In this document: positions 1 to 6,744 of the stretch, one piece after another
Position numbering within the stretch: position 1 is the stretch's first letter
How the letters are laid out: each line of letters opens with the position of its first letter
IMG/VR virus record: IMGVR_UViG_3300046012_000340
Location: 1-28,315 of that record
DNA length: 28,315 nt
From: a virus
Strand: one strand, 5' to 3'
Made by a program: the position numbers and the translations under genes
The notes under the pieces: model-generated
The model's input: the letters and a program-made list of their open reading frames with translations, nothing else
What the model was told of the DNA's origin: nothing
Databases searched by the model: none

Positions 1-251
1 CCGTGCATCCCCCCGAACACCGCGACCGGGTAGCCGCCCTTCGCCTTCCCGTTCGCGCCGGCGCGCAGCGACCACCAATGCCCGATCGGGTCGAGCACAA
101 CCACCTGGACGCCGCCGTGGTCGAGAACCTCCTCGACGATCACCTTCGCCGTGTTTGACTTGCCGGCGCCCTTCTTCGCGAGCACCGCCGTCGACTCGCC
201 CGCGACGTCGATCGGCAGCTGCAGCGCCGGCGCGATCCGCAGCTCGCTCAC
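1..251 (-). CDS. HerA-like/DUF87-type ATPase, N-terminal fragment
   Basis: The coding sequence enters from the left edge of the window, so only about the first 83 residues are visible. A Walker A motif (KKGAGKSN, about residues 26-33) and a Walker B-like hydrophobic strand ending in LDP (about 50-55) are present, followed by GHWWSLR. This arrangement is typical of HerA/FtsK-like DNA-pumping ATPases found beside ParB-like genes in phages; that family assignment is by recall. The GTG start at 251 overlaps the parB stop codon (GTGA), which suggests translational coupling. The same reading frame stays protein-like for about 33 codons upstream of this GTG, so the true N-terminus may be longer or fused to ParB (see findings). 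Substrate and role cannot be deduced; DNA translocation or partition is an inference. Confidence 0.75.
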   Translation of the reverse strand, partial: MSELRIAPALQLPIDVAGESTAVLAKKGAGKSNTAKVIVEEVLDHGGVQVVVLDPIGHWWSLRAGANGKAKGGYPVAVFGGMH

Positions 252-1750
252 GTGATCCCCCGCGTTGAGCTCGGCGACCTGATCGTCGGGGATCCCCAGC
301 GAGCGCAGGCAGGCGGCGCGCGCCTCGAAGTAGGAGCGCTCGCCGCGTGTTTGCGGGCGAGCTTCTCGACGGCTGTGCGGATCGCCTTCGCGGCCGTGTC
401 GTAGGCGCCGCGGTGGATGCCGCGCACGTCAGGCCACCGCTGCGACTGCGGCACCGCGTCGCGGTTGACGTAGCGCATCGCGATGAGCGCCTGCAGGAGG
501 ACGCCCATGATCTCTTCGGCTGTCGTGGCCTCGGCGAGGCGCTCGTCGAGGAGCTGGCGCGAAGCGTTGCCTTCGACGTGGACGATCCGTGAGATGGTGC
601 CGTCCTTCTTCTCGAGGACGGTCTGCGAGTCGTCGTCGGTGAACTTGAACGACGAGTGCGCGAGATCGGTGCCGATCTCCATCACGAGAAGGTCGGCGAT
701 CAGGCGCATGTTCTCGGCGTCGATCTTCGGCGCCGACAGCTTGGTCTCCAGTGTGAGGCCGAGCGCGATGTTCTGCTCGCGCGCGCGCAGCGCGGCGGCC
801 TTCTGCTTCTCGCGTTCCTTGCGCGCCTGCTCCTTCTCGCCGGCCGGCGCCTGGATCGGCTTGCCCTTGTGCGACGCGGGTTTCGTGCAGACGTAGGCGA
901 CGCGTCCGTCGCGCGGACGCACCGCCGCTGCGTGGCACGGCTGACCCTTGTGCTTCGCGATCGTCAGGCCGAGCTGGCGTCCCTCGTAGCTGTCGAGCTC
1001 GACCGCCCCGCCCGTGAGCGACGGGTAGTAGCTGTTGCGCTGCGTCTTGTACTCGACGACCTTGACGCCCTGCCCTGTGAGCTCCTGCGTCGCCGCCGCG
1101 ATCTTCTGTTCGAGCTCGTGCTCGTCGAGTTCGTGCTCGACCGCGCGCGCGTACTTGCCGCGCCACTGCGCGCCCTGCGCGAACGCCGCCAGCTGCCGCT
1201 TCGGCAGGTCCTTCAGCTTCGTCAGCTCGAGCGCGTCCGAGACCGTTATTCCGCCGGAATCGAGAACGTCGCGGATCTTCTTCGGCAGCTCGACGAGAGC
1301 GAGCCGCTTGGAGATGTGCCCTTGCGAGCGTCCGACCTTGGTCGAGAGGTCGCGCTGGCTCATCCCGAACTCGTCGATCAGCCGGCGGAACGCGGCGGCT
1401 TCCTCGAGCGGCTGCAGGTCGCTGCGTTGCAGGTTCTCGACGAGCATCGCGGCGAGCCGCTCCTGGTCGTCGAGCTCCTTCACGTACACCGGCAGGTAAT
1501 CGAGGCCGGCCTGCGCCGCGGCCGCAAGGCGACGGTGCCCGGCGACAACGGTGTAGGTGCCGGCGGCGAGGTCGCGCGGTGTCGCGACGATCGGCTCGAT
1601 CAGCCCGACCGACTTGATCGACGTCGCGAGCTCGGCGAGGTCGCCGAGCTGGCGGCGCGGGTTGTCCTCGGCCGGGATCAGGCAGGCGAGCGGCAGCTCG
1701 AGCACCGAGTCCGCGAAGTGCGGCTCAGGCTTCCGGAGGGCGACGGCCAT
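248..1750 (-). CDS. parB-like: ParB/Spo0J-family DNA-binding protein
   Basis: The 500-residue product has the ParB N-terminal domain at about residues 15-110. This includes the nucleotide-binding signature GHRR (71-74) and the ENLQRSDLQPLEEA block (105-118) that precedes the helix-turn-helix SQRDLSTKVGRSQGHISKRL (131-150). ParB proteins are CTP-dependent clamps that bind centromere-like sites; some phage relatives have other roles. The middle contains a charged region with His and Cys residues, and the C-terminal third is helical. The ATG start overlaps the upstream stop (ATGA). The last ~35 codons have poor codon use while the -1 frame reads cleanly into the ATPase gene, so the C-terminus may be altered by a frameshift. 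No ParA is visible. A palindrome repeated elsewhere in the window lies within the gene at 1248-1261. Confidence 0.85.
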   Translation of the reverse strand: MAVALRKPEPHFADSVLELPLACLIPAEDNPRRQLGDLAELATSIKSVGLIEPIVATPRDLAAGTYTVVAGHRRLAAAAQAGLDYLPVYVKELDDQERLAAMLVENLQRSDLQPLEEAAAFRRLIDEFGMSQRDLSTKVGRSQGHISKRLALVELPKKIRDVLDSGGITVSDALELTKLKDLPKRQLAAFAQGAQWRGKYARAVEHELDEHELEQKIAAATQELTGQGVKVVEYKTQRNSYYPSLTGGAVELDSYEGRQLGLTIAKHKGQPCHAAAVRPRDGRVAYVCTKPASHKGKPIQAPAGEKEQARKEREKQKAAALRAREQNIALGLTLETKLSAPKIDAENMRLIADLLVMEIGTDLAHSSFKFTDDDSQTVLEKKDGTISRIVHVEGNASRQLLDERLAEATTAEEIMGVLLQALIAMRYVNRDAVPQSQRWPDVRGIHRGAYDTAAKAIRTAVEKLARKHAASAPTSRRAPPACARWGSPTIRSPSSTRGIT

Positions 1751-2049
1751 CAGAACCCCACCCCGCTCTCGATCTGCCGCGGCAGCTCCCACGTATGGAC
1801 CGGCTCGGGTGCGACGCGCACCGCGCGCACGACCTCTTCGGTCGTCGGGGTGATCGCGTAGACCGACGCCGGCGCGTAGAACTGCGTCGCGCCGCCGTCG
1901 CTGTCGTCGTCTGCGGCGAGTGCCGGCGGGACGTCGAGGCGCAGGAAGCCGTGGCCGGCGATCTGGACTTCGGTGAGATAGCCGGCGAGCCGGCGGTGGC
2001 CCATGAGCTCGACGATCGCCCAGCCCTCGAAGAGCGGCTCAGTTGACAT
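1750..2049 (-). CDS. Conserved small phage protein (FEGWAIVELMGHRR type)
   Basis: This 99-residue protein starts MSTEPLFEGWAIVELMGHRR and contains TQFYAPASVYAITPTTEEV towards the C-terminus. I recall closely similar small proteins in many phage genomes, with no assigned function. It is predicted soluble, with alternating beta-strand-like stretches and an acidic loop (about residues 46-51). The ATG at 2049 lies inside the end of the upstream membrane-protein gene, and its stop overlaps the parB start, so it belongs to a tightly coupled leftward operon. A role in replication or partition is suggested only by position. Confidence 0.75.
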   Translation of the reverse strand: MSTEPLFEGWAIVELMGHRRLAGYLTEVQIAGHGFLRLDVPPALAADDDSDGGATQFYAPASVYAITPTTEEVVRAVRVAPEPVHTWELPRQIESGVGF

Positions 2050-2224
2050 CGCGTGTGTGCTCCTTCCATCGTGCGAGCTCGAGGAGGTGCTCGTCGAGGC
2101 GCAGCTCGCGGGGCGCCTCGTCGAGTGGTTCGGGGAACGCGACCGTCACGAGGACGGCGGCGACGATGGCGGCCGCGGCGAACACGAGCACGGCGAGCGC
2201 GACGACGCTCACCTGCAAACCCAT
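2039..2224 (-). CDS. Small single-pass membrane protein
   Basis: This 61-residue product has a long hydrophobic segment at about residues 4-30, rich in Val and Ala, followed by a charged cytosolic-type tail (DEAPRELRLDEHLLELARWKEH). The ATG at 2224 overlaps the end of the transglycosylase gene by 16 nt, and the stop overlaps the next start by 11 nt. Good third-position GC and the ordered coupling support a real gene. The neighbouring secreted muralytic enzyme makes a holin- or anchor-like role conceivable, but no family is recognised. Confidence 0.6.
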   Translation of the reverse strand: MGLQVSVVALAVLVFAAAAIVAAVLVTVAFPEPLDEAPRELRLDEHLLELARWKEHTRDVN

Positions 2225-2709
2225 TCGCCGCCGCGGCCGACTCGATGCATCCAGGCGGCGGCGAGCGCCGCAGCGACCGGGTCGTATGGTGAGTCGGCGG
2301 CGTACGGCGTCGACGCCCACGTCGACGGCAGGAACTGCCAAGGCCCCGAGGCGCCCGACGTGTTGTGGAAGCGCGTCCAGCCGGAAGATTCGCAGCGGCC
2401 TTTCCGGATCAGCGTGGCGGCGTCGACGCCGTAGGCGATCGCCGCGAGCTTCGCGGCGTGCTCGTATGGCGGCTCGAACTTGACGAGCCGTGCGTGCCGC
2501 AGCCGTCGCAGAACGAGTCCGCGGGCGTTTGCGTCCTTGCGCGCCTGCACCGCACGCCGCGCCCACCACTCGACGCCCTTGCCCTGCACGAGCTCGACGC
2601 TCGCGCCCTTCGTCGCGGCGTGAGCGTAGGGGTCGCCGCCGGCGAGCACCGCGAGCACCGCGAGCACGCAGAGCGCGACGACCGCAGCGATGATCGCGGC
2701 GCGCTTCAC
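2209..2709 (-). CDS. Secreted lysozyme-like transglycosylase
   Basis: The 166-residue protein begins with KR and a long hydrophobic signal or anchor segment (about 3-24). The C-terminal domain (about 85-166) reads CESSGW, then NTSGASGPWQFLPSTW, then DPVAAALAAAW, ending in EWVC. This is the pattern of SLT/resuscitation-factor-like lysozyme folds that cleave the glycan strands of peptidoglycan. Glu107 is the likely catalytic acid, and Cys106 and Cys165 could form a disulfide. The GTG start overlaps the previous stop (GTGA). Its position in the replication block, far from the CHAP endolysin and tail genes, is odd: it could act in lysis, or modify the cell wall during infection. The family call is firm; the biological timing is inferred. 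Confidence 0.85.
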   Translation of the reverse strand: MKRAAIIAAVVALCVLAVLAVLAGGDPYAHAATKGASVELVQGKGVEWWARRAVQARKDANARGLVLRRLRHARLVKFEPPYEHAAKLAAIAYGVDAATLIRKGRCESSGWTRFHNTSGASGPWQFLPSTWASTPYAADSPYDPVAAALAAAWMHRVGRGGEWVCR

Positions 2710-2876
2710 GCGGCCGCCGCCGTTTTCGCGGGCTGGAGGTGTTCGCCGCAGTCGGTGCAGCAGGGCTCCCAGCGGACGTGACGGCCGCGCTGCGTGCGTA
2801 CGTCACGCTCGAACGAGGTCGTCCGGCCGCACGCGACGCAGGGTTCGCGGTCGCCTCGGATGCGTGCGCGCATCAT
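2706..2876 (-). CDS. Zinc-ribbon-like small protein
   Basis: The 56-residue product carries two cysteine pairs, CVAC (about residues 13-16) and CCTDC (about 39-43), separated by a basic strand region. This is the layout of a small zinc ribbon. Such proteins bind nucleic acid or protein partners; no specific family is recognised. The start is the first of two adjacent ATG codons at 2876, overlapping the initiator stop (ATGA). The stop overlaps the transglycosylase start. Gene size, coupling and spaced cysteines support it as real. Confidence 0.65.
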   Translation of the reverse strand: MMRARIRGDREPCVACGRTTSFERDVRTQRGRHVRWEPCCTDCGEHLQPAKTAAAA

Positions 2877-4174
2877 CAGGCGGTTTTCCGGCCGAGGTCG
2901 AGGTTGGCGAAGTCGGTGCGGATCGCGAGCCTGCGTTGCTTGGCCTGCTGGCGCATCTCGACCGCGATCGGCCCGTGCTCTGTCGGGTCGGTGCGGGCGA
3001 CGAGCTCGTGCCGCCAGGTGTCGTCGTCGAGGCGCCAACCTTCGGATTCGACCCAGCGGAGGAAGTGGGAGCGTGCGTCGACGCGTGCGAGGTACCCCTC
3101 CTCGACGAGCGTGAGGAGCCGGCGGCGCTCGTCTTCGGTGATCCGGATCGATGCGTTGACGATCCAGCGGGCGTGGTCGATGTCGCCGAGCCGCCAGCTC
3201 TCCTCGGTCGCCCACCGGAACAAGCCGAAGTACGACCGCTCGAGCGACGCGTTGATCCGCTGCCACGCCTTCGTCAGCGCGAACGCGAAGTTCGGGTTGC
3301 CGGGTTGCAGCTCGAGCGGCCAGCGCTTGAGGTACTCCCGCGATCGCGTCTCCATCTCCGACGGCTGCACGCCGGCGGCCGCGAGCGGCTTCATCGCAGC
3401 GCACCAGGTCGACCACTGGCCGTGCCCTTCGGGCCAGACGCCGACCGCCCGAGCGAGCGCCTCGACGAGGTCTTTCGGTGAAGCGTTGATCGGCGGTTCG
3501 TCGGCGCCAGCCGACACCCTGACATTCGCTTTTTGAATGGCAGGGTCACTGGACGGTTCCAAGGACGGTTGCTCTTGGACCGGTCCAATAAGGGGGGAGC
3601 GGACATTTGCGCCCGCTCGTCCAGCGGACATTTGAGCCCTCTCGTTTGGGCGCAGATGTCCGCCCGTCTCGACTTCGGACGAGCGGACAAAATGTCCGCT
3701 CGTGTTCGGGCGGCGGATACCGAGGTGGTCGAGCTGATTCGGGCTCAGCGCGTGCCCATCGAACGGCCGCTCCGACCACGGCAATTCGAGCTCCTCCGGC
3801 GTCCAGAATTGCCCCTCGAGTTCGGGCAGCCCGCGGCTGTAGTCGACCTCGATCGCGCGCAACGCGCCAACGACCAGCCGGTACATGAAGAACCGCACGC
3901 CGCCGTCACGAGCGACGACGACCTCGAGCTCGTCGAGATCCTGCAGCCGATCGACGCACCGCCGAACCTGCTTCTCGGACAGCTTCGTCCTGAACGCGAT
4001 ATTCGACGTGTCGAGCTTCTTCGACCGGAGCTGCTTCTTGCTCTTCGACGGGGCGATCCGCAGCCAGCCGACGCCATCGTGGTGCGCCGTCTCCGCGATC
4101 ACAAGCGCGACCGTCCGCGTCCCGTGCTTCGACACCGACTTGTGGACGATCTCTCTCGAGACCTCGTAGCTCAC
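2876..4174 (-). CDS. Phage replication initiator with winged-helix N-terminus
   Basis: The 432-residue protein starts at GTG 4174 (GTGA overlap with the gene before it). Residues about 15-110 look like a winged-helix DNA-binding domain; the segment FRTKLSEKQVRRCVDRLQDL reads as recognition helices followed by a wing containing VVARDGGVRF. Residues about 150-230 are a low-complexity polar linker. The remaining ~200 residues are helical and rich in Trp and Arg, possibly for helicase or loader contact. This three-part plan resembles lambda O-type and other phage initiators. The linker DNA contains iterons and palindromes (3523-3703), just as the lambda origin lies inside gene O. Function is inferred from that combination rather than from a confident family match. 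Confidence 0.7.
   Translation of the reverse strand: MSYEVSREIVHKSVSKHGTRTVALVIAETAHHDGVGWLRIAPSKSKKQLRSKKLDTSNIAFRTKLSEKQVRRCVDRLQDLDELEVVVARDGGVRFFMYRLVVGALRAIEVDYSRGLPELEGQFWTPEELELPWSERPFDGHALSPNQLDHLGIRRPNTSGHFVRSSEVETGGHLRPNERAQMSAGRAGANVRSPLIGPVQEQPSLEPSSDPAIQKANVRVSAGADEPPINASPKDLVEALARAVGVWPEGHGQWSTWCAAMKPLAAAGVQPSEMETRSREYLKRWPLELQPGNPNFAFALTKAWQRINASLERSYFGLFRWATEESWRLGDIDHARWIVNASIRITEDERRRLLTLVEEGYLARVDARSHFLRWVESEGWRLDDDTWRHELVARTDPTEHGPIAVEMRQQAKQRRLAIRTDFANLDLGRKTA
3523..3703. other. Candidate replication origin inside the initiator gene
   Basis: An unusual concentration of repeats lies in the DNA encoding the initiator linker. It contains: a T-rich inverted repeat (CATTC at 3523-3527, GAATG at 3535-3539); direct repeats of GGACGGTT (3551-3558, 3563-3570); a perfect palindrome TTGGACCGGTCCAA (3575-3588); AGCGGACATTTG iterons at 3598-3609 and 3623-3634; an inverted variant at 3653-3664; and a large inverted repeat with 11-bp arms (3679-3689 and 3693-3703) around AAA, whose arms contain the same AGCGGACA core. 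Iterons inside an initiator gene are a known phage origin design. Origin function is inferred. Confidence 0.65.
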
Positions 4175-4419
4175 CGCTGACGCTCCTCGAGCGACGGGCC
4201 GATCGCGAGCGACACCGGCGGTGTTGCCACGGTGTAGACGCGCAGCTCGACGGTGCCGCCGGCGGCGATCGCCGCCCGCTCGTCGTCGTCGAGCTCCCAC
4301 ACCGACTCGACGAACGGCATCCCGTCCTGCTGGCCGCGCCTGACCCACAGGTCGTTCTCCTCGCCGCCGCGCTGAAGCCGGAACACGACCGTCGTCTCGG
4401 GTGTCCGCCCCGGCCTCAC
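4171..4419 (-). CDS. Hypothetical small phage protein
   Basis: The 82-residue product, starting at GTG 4419, is acidic and beta-rich (VVFRLQRGGEENDLWVRR, later GGTVELRVYTVATPP). No family is recognised. The start overlaps the stop of the preceding gene (GTGA), and its stop overlaps the initiator start in the same way. The open frame extends further upstream, but there it reads as arginine-rich shadow sequence, so the GTG is the supported start. It is likely an accessory early protein; no function can be assigned. Confidence 0.65.
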   Translation of the reverse strand: MRPGRTPETTVVFRLQRGGEENDLWVRRGQQDGMPFVESVWELDDDERAAIAAGGTVELRVYTVATPPVSLAIGPSLEERQR

Positions 4420-4679
4420 GCGGCCGCGCCTTCGAGCTGGAGCTGCTCCCGGTCGGCGCGCGTGCCGCGGATCCCGGCGGCGTCGGCGAGGGAGACGACG
4501 ACGATCGCGGCGCCGAGCAGATCGAGCAGCGACTGGCCCGGTGCGCCGATCACGATGAACTTCGCCCACCGCCGCGCGCCGACGCTGCGGTAGCGCACCT
4601 GCAGCCCCTGCCAGCCGCCGCCGCCTTCGAGGAACACGCCGCCGTCGGCTGCGACGACGATCTCGACCTTGCCGGTCAC
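4416..4679 (-). CDS. Hypothetical small phage protein
   Basis: The 87-residue product starts at GTG 4679, overlapping the stop of the 53-residue membrane protein gene. It begins with beta-like stretches (KVEIVVAADGGVFLEGGGGW, then LQVRYRSVGARRWAKFIVIG) and continues with a hydrophobic helix (about 48-64, SLLDLLGAAIVVVSLAD) that is amphipathic rather than clearly transmembrane. No family is recognised. Coupled overlaps on both sides and high third-position GC support the gene. Confidence 0.6.
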   Translation of the reverse strand: MTGKVEIVVAADGGVFLEGGGGWQGLQVRYRSVGARRWAKFIVIGAPGQSLLDLLGAAIVVVSLADAAGIRGTRADREQLQLEGAAA

Positions 4680-4837
4680 CAGCGCACCCGCAGATCGACG
4701 TTGTCCGCAGGACGTCTGAGTGCGTGGCGCCGGTCGCGGCGCGCTTGCAGCTCGGTGACGACAGTGGCGATCGCGAGCGGAACGACGACGGTGACCACGA
4801 CGACGATCCAGTCGAGCGTGTGCATCGAGTCGCGCAT
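4676..4837 (-). CDS. Small single-pass membrane protein
   Basis: The 53-residue product starts at ATG 4837 (ATGA overlap) and ends at 4676, within the next start. A hydrophobic segment of Val and Ile (about residues 9-28) is followed by a basic tail (ARRDRRHALRR), so an N-out, C-in single span is likely. It sits within a chain of coupled early genes, and its function is unknown. A second in-frame ATG four codons in could be used instead. Confidence 0.55.
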   Translation of the reverse strand: MRDSMHTLDWIVVVVTVVVPLAIATVVTELQARRDRRHALRRPADNVDLRVRW

Positions 4838-5064
4838 CAGCGGTTGAGCTCCTCGACCGTGTCACGCACCCGCAGCTGCGCGAGCTCGAGGCGGCGGCGG
4901 GCGGCCGCAACATCGACACCTCGTGCGTCGGACGAGAAACGCAAGGCCCGGTAGAGATCCTCGGCGGCGACCTGCGCGCGCGCGGCCGCGACGACCGCGC
5001 TCTCCCGACGCATCAGCTCTGACACGGGCGCAGGCCCCGCCGCGGTCGGCGCTTCCGTCGTCAC
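4837..5064 (-). CDS. Small helical (coiled-coil) protein
   Basis: The 75-residue product starts at GTG 5064. From about residue 15 it is almost entirely helical and charged, rich in Ala, Arg and Glu, with heptad-like hydrophobic spacing (SELMRRESAVVAAARAQVAA, later RRRLELAQLRVRDTVEEL). It may oligomerise through a coiled coil. Its stop overlaps the following ATG and its start overlaps the stop of the gene ahead. No recognised family. Confidence 0.6.
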   Translation of the reverse strand: MTTEAPTAAGPAPVSELMRRESAVVAAARAQVAAEDLYRALRFSSDARGVDVAAARRRLELAQLRVRDTVEELNR

Positions 5065-5201
5065 GCTGCCGCCTCACGGATCGCGCGGCCACGGTCGAGC
5101 AGCCAGAGCGTGAGCTCGACCTGGCGGGCCGCCACGATCAGGTCGGAGTTGCCGTCGCCGACGGCGTCGCGCAGCCGGCTGGCGCGCGTTTTGCTGTCCG
5201 T
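5061..5201 (-). CDS. Small early protein, start unresolved
   Basis: This frame shows strong third-position GC and protein-like sequence (SRLRDAVGDGNSDLIVAARQ, then VELTLWLLDRGRAIREAAA). It ends in a TGA that overlaps the next GTG. No ATG, GTG or TTG is available at a sensible place: the frame runs back across the divergent Ku start region, and the only clear in-frame GTG would leave about 24 residues. The right boundary given here is approximate. Possibilities are a rare start codon, or a gene truncated when the Ku gene was inserted. Confidence 0.4.
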   Translation of the reverse strand, partial: TDSKTRASRLRDAVGDGNSDLIVAARQVELTLWLLDRGRAIREAAA

Positions 5202-5216
5202 GCAGGACGCTACGGT
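5189..5216 (+). promoter_or_regulatory. Candidate leaderless promoter for Ku
   Basis: TACGGT at 5211-5216 fits the actinobacterial -10 pattern TAnnnT. It lies only six bases before the GTG start, so the transcript would begin at or very near the start codon. A weak TTTTGC box (5189-5194) is 16 bp upstream. No Shine-Dalgarno sequence is well placed, which fits leaderless translation. Confidence 0.4.
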
Positions 5217-5222
5217 CGCGTT

Positions 5223-6062
5223 GTGTCCGATCTGCCCCGCTCGGCCTGGAACGGTGTGCTGCAGCTGCGCGAGCTCGTCGTCCCGATCGGCTTCGTCTCC
5301 GCGCAGACCAAGGCGCAGGACTTCAGCTTCCGGCTGATCCACGACGTGTGCGGCGAGCCGGTCGAGCAGACGCGCGGCTGCCCCGTCCACGGCAAGGTTC
5401 CCGAGGAGGAGCTCGTCAAGGGCTGGGAGATCGCACCCGGCACGTTCGTCCGTGTCGAGCCGGACGAGCTCGCCGCGATCGCGCCGCCCGACAACAAGGT
5501 CGTCGACGTCTACGCGATCGTCGACGCCGGCGACGTCGACCCGATGCTCGCGACGCGCGCCTACTACCTGCTCCCCAAGCGCAGCAAAGTCAGCCGCGAC
5601 GGATACGCCGCGCTCGAGCAGGCGCTCCGACTCGAGCAGCTCGTCGGCCTCGCCAGGTTCACCGCGTTCGGCACCGAGCATCTCGCCGCGCTCGTCCCGC
5701 ACCGCTACGTGCTCGCGCTGCAGGAGCTCGCGCCCGCCCACGACTTGCGCGACCCCGGCCCGATCGCCGACCTCGTCGCCGCGGTCGAGCTCGACGAGCG
5801 CACCTGCGCGCTCGCCCGCAAACTCGTCAGCCGGCTCGAGGTGCCCTACGAGCCGGCGCTCCTCACCAGCCGCCACCGCGAGCGGCTGCAACGGCTGTAC
5901 GACGCCCGGCTCGCCGACGGAACCAGCGCCCTGACCCGGCCCGCCGTCGACGAGCTCATGCCGGCGCCGACCGTCGACCTCGCCGGCGCGCTCACCGACA
6001 GCCTGCGCGGCATCCCGAAGAGCCGCAAGGCCCGCGTCGACGCCGCGCTCGCCCGGACGTAG
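5223..6062 (+). CDS. ku: Phage Ku protein (non-homologous end joining)
   Basis: The 279-residue product, from GTG 5223, matches bacterial Ku along its length. It has RSAWNGVLQL...VPIGFVSAQ at the start, HDVCGEPVEQTRGCP with the EEELVKGWEI block (about 40-70), and then the YYLLPKR, LARFTAFGTEHLAALVPH and LRDPGP segments of the Ku beta-barrel core. Ku binds DNA ends and recruits a LigD-type ligase. Ku proteins of mycobacteriophages Omega and Corndog are reported to help circularise genomes with short cohesive ends using host LigD. The gene points against all its neighbours: it ends 5 nt from the convergent wHTH gene and starts divergently from the small gene to its left. It appears to be a self-contained insert with its own promoter. 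No ligase gene is visible. Confidence 0.92.
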   Translation: MSDLPRSAWNGVLQLRELVVPIGFVSAQTKAQDFSFRLIHDVCGEPVEQTRGCPVHGKVPEEELVKGWEIAPGTFVRVEPDELAAIAPPDNKVVDVYAIVDAGDVDPMLATRAYYLLPKRSKVSRDGYAALEQALRLEQLVGLARFTAFGTEHLAALVPHRYVLALQELAPAHDLRDPGPIADLVAAVELDERTCALARKLVSRLEVPYEPALLTSRHRERLQRLYDARLADGTSALTRPAVDELMPAPTVDLAGALTDSLRGIPKSRKARVDAALART

Positions 6063-6067
6063 CGGCA

Positions 6068-6655
6068 CTACGACACCGCCTCGTCGAGGAGCGGCAGCTG
6101 CTCGCCACTCGGGGCGGGCAACGCCTCACCAGCTGATTCCGCCGGAAACAAGTCGCGCCAGCCCGCGTCGTCGAGCTCGTCGAAAGCAGGCTCGGGCCGA
6201 AACGGGGAGAGGATGTCCCGGCCCGAGTCATTCCCCGTTTGCCGTGCGTCGGCATGGGGCTCCGGAGAGCGAACGTGATCGAGCTCGTCACCGTCCGGCG
6301 CGGCCGCGCCCGCAACCGTCGCGGCCGCGCCGTCGACGGCGTCCGAGCGCCCCGAATCACCGACGCTCGACGAGCCCGAGGCTGCGGCAGCGAACCTCAC
6401 CTCGGACTCGTCCAACGCCGACGTCTCCTCGCCGGTCGCGATCAGCCGGTAGCTGAACATTCGCCGCCCCGTCGCACCCGGATTCCGCTGCTTGTCGATC
6501 ACGCAGCCGGCGCCACGCAGATCCGACAGCCGCGAATGCGCGGTCACCTCGCAGCGCTCCTCGATCTCCGCCGCCGTATGCCACTGCCGATCGTCGAGCA
6601 GCTCGAGCACGCGCACGTTCCCCGTCCGCAAAAGCGCACGCTCGTGCTCGTTCAC
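6068..6655 (-). CDS. Winged-helix DNA-binding protein
   Basis: The 195-residue product starts at GTG 6655, overlapping the stop of the 30-residue gene (GTGA). Residues 1-75 look like a winged helix: NVRVLELLDDRQWHTAAEIE, then HSRLSDLRGAGCVIDKQRNP and the wing GRRMFSYRLIA. The rest is a long acidic, Ala/Ser/Asp-rich, probably disordered tail. Such proteins often regulate early phage genes or load replication factors, but no specific role can be assigned. It is the third gene of the leftward operon beginning at 6977. Its 3' end contains an imperfect copy of the repeated palindrome (6135-6147). Confidence 0.65.
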   Translation of the reverse strand: MNEHERALLRTGNVRVLELLDDRQWHTAAEIEERCEVTAHSRLSDLRGAGCVIDKQRNPGATGRRMFSYRLIATGEETSALDESEVRFAAAASGSSSVGDSGRSDAVDGAAATVAGAAAPDGDELDHVRSPEPHADARQTGNDSGRDILSPFRPEPAFDELDDAGWRDLFPAESAGEALPAPSGEQLPLLDEAVS

Positions 6656-6744
6656 GAACACACACCGGCGACGAACTCGAGCGGCAACAGCAGCCCGTAC
6701 AACACGACCGCCATACACACGAGGAGCAGCTGGTCGAGACGCAT
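6652..6744 (-). CDS. 30-residue membrane micropeptide
   Basis: The product is 30 residues, nearly all hydrophobic from residue 5 onward (LLLVCMAVVLYGLLLPLEFV), and would span the membrane once. The ATG overlaps the stop of the HTH gene (ATGA), and its TGA overlaps the next GTG. Precise coupling on both sides is the main evidence that it is translated. It may be a leader whose translation enables the next gene, or a small membrane effector. Confidence 0.45.
   Translation of the reverse strand: MRLDQLLLVCMAVVLYGLLLPLEFVAGVCS

Noticed and set aside
656-1861. Long plus-strand open frame opposite the ParB-like gene
   Set aside because: Arginine- and leucine-rich shadow of a high-GC gene; no domain, no start context, and the minus strand has clear motifs.
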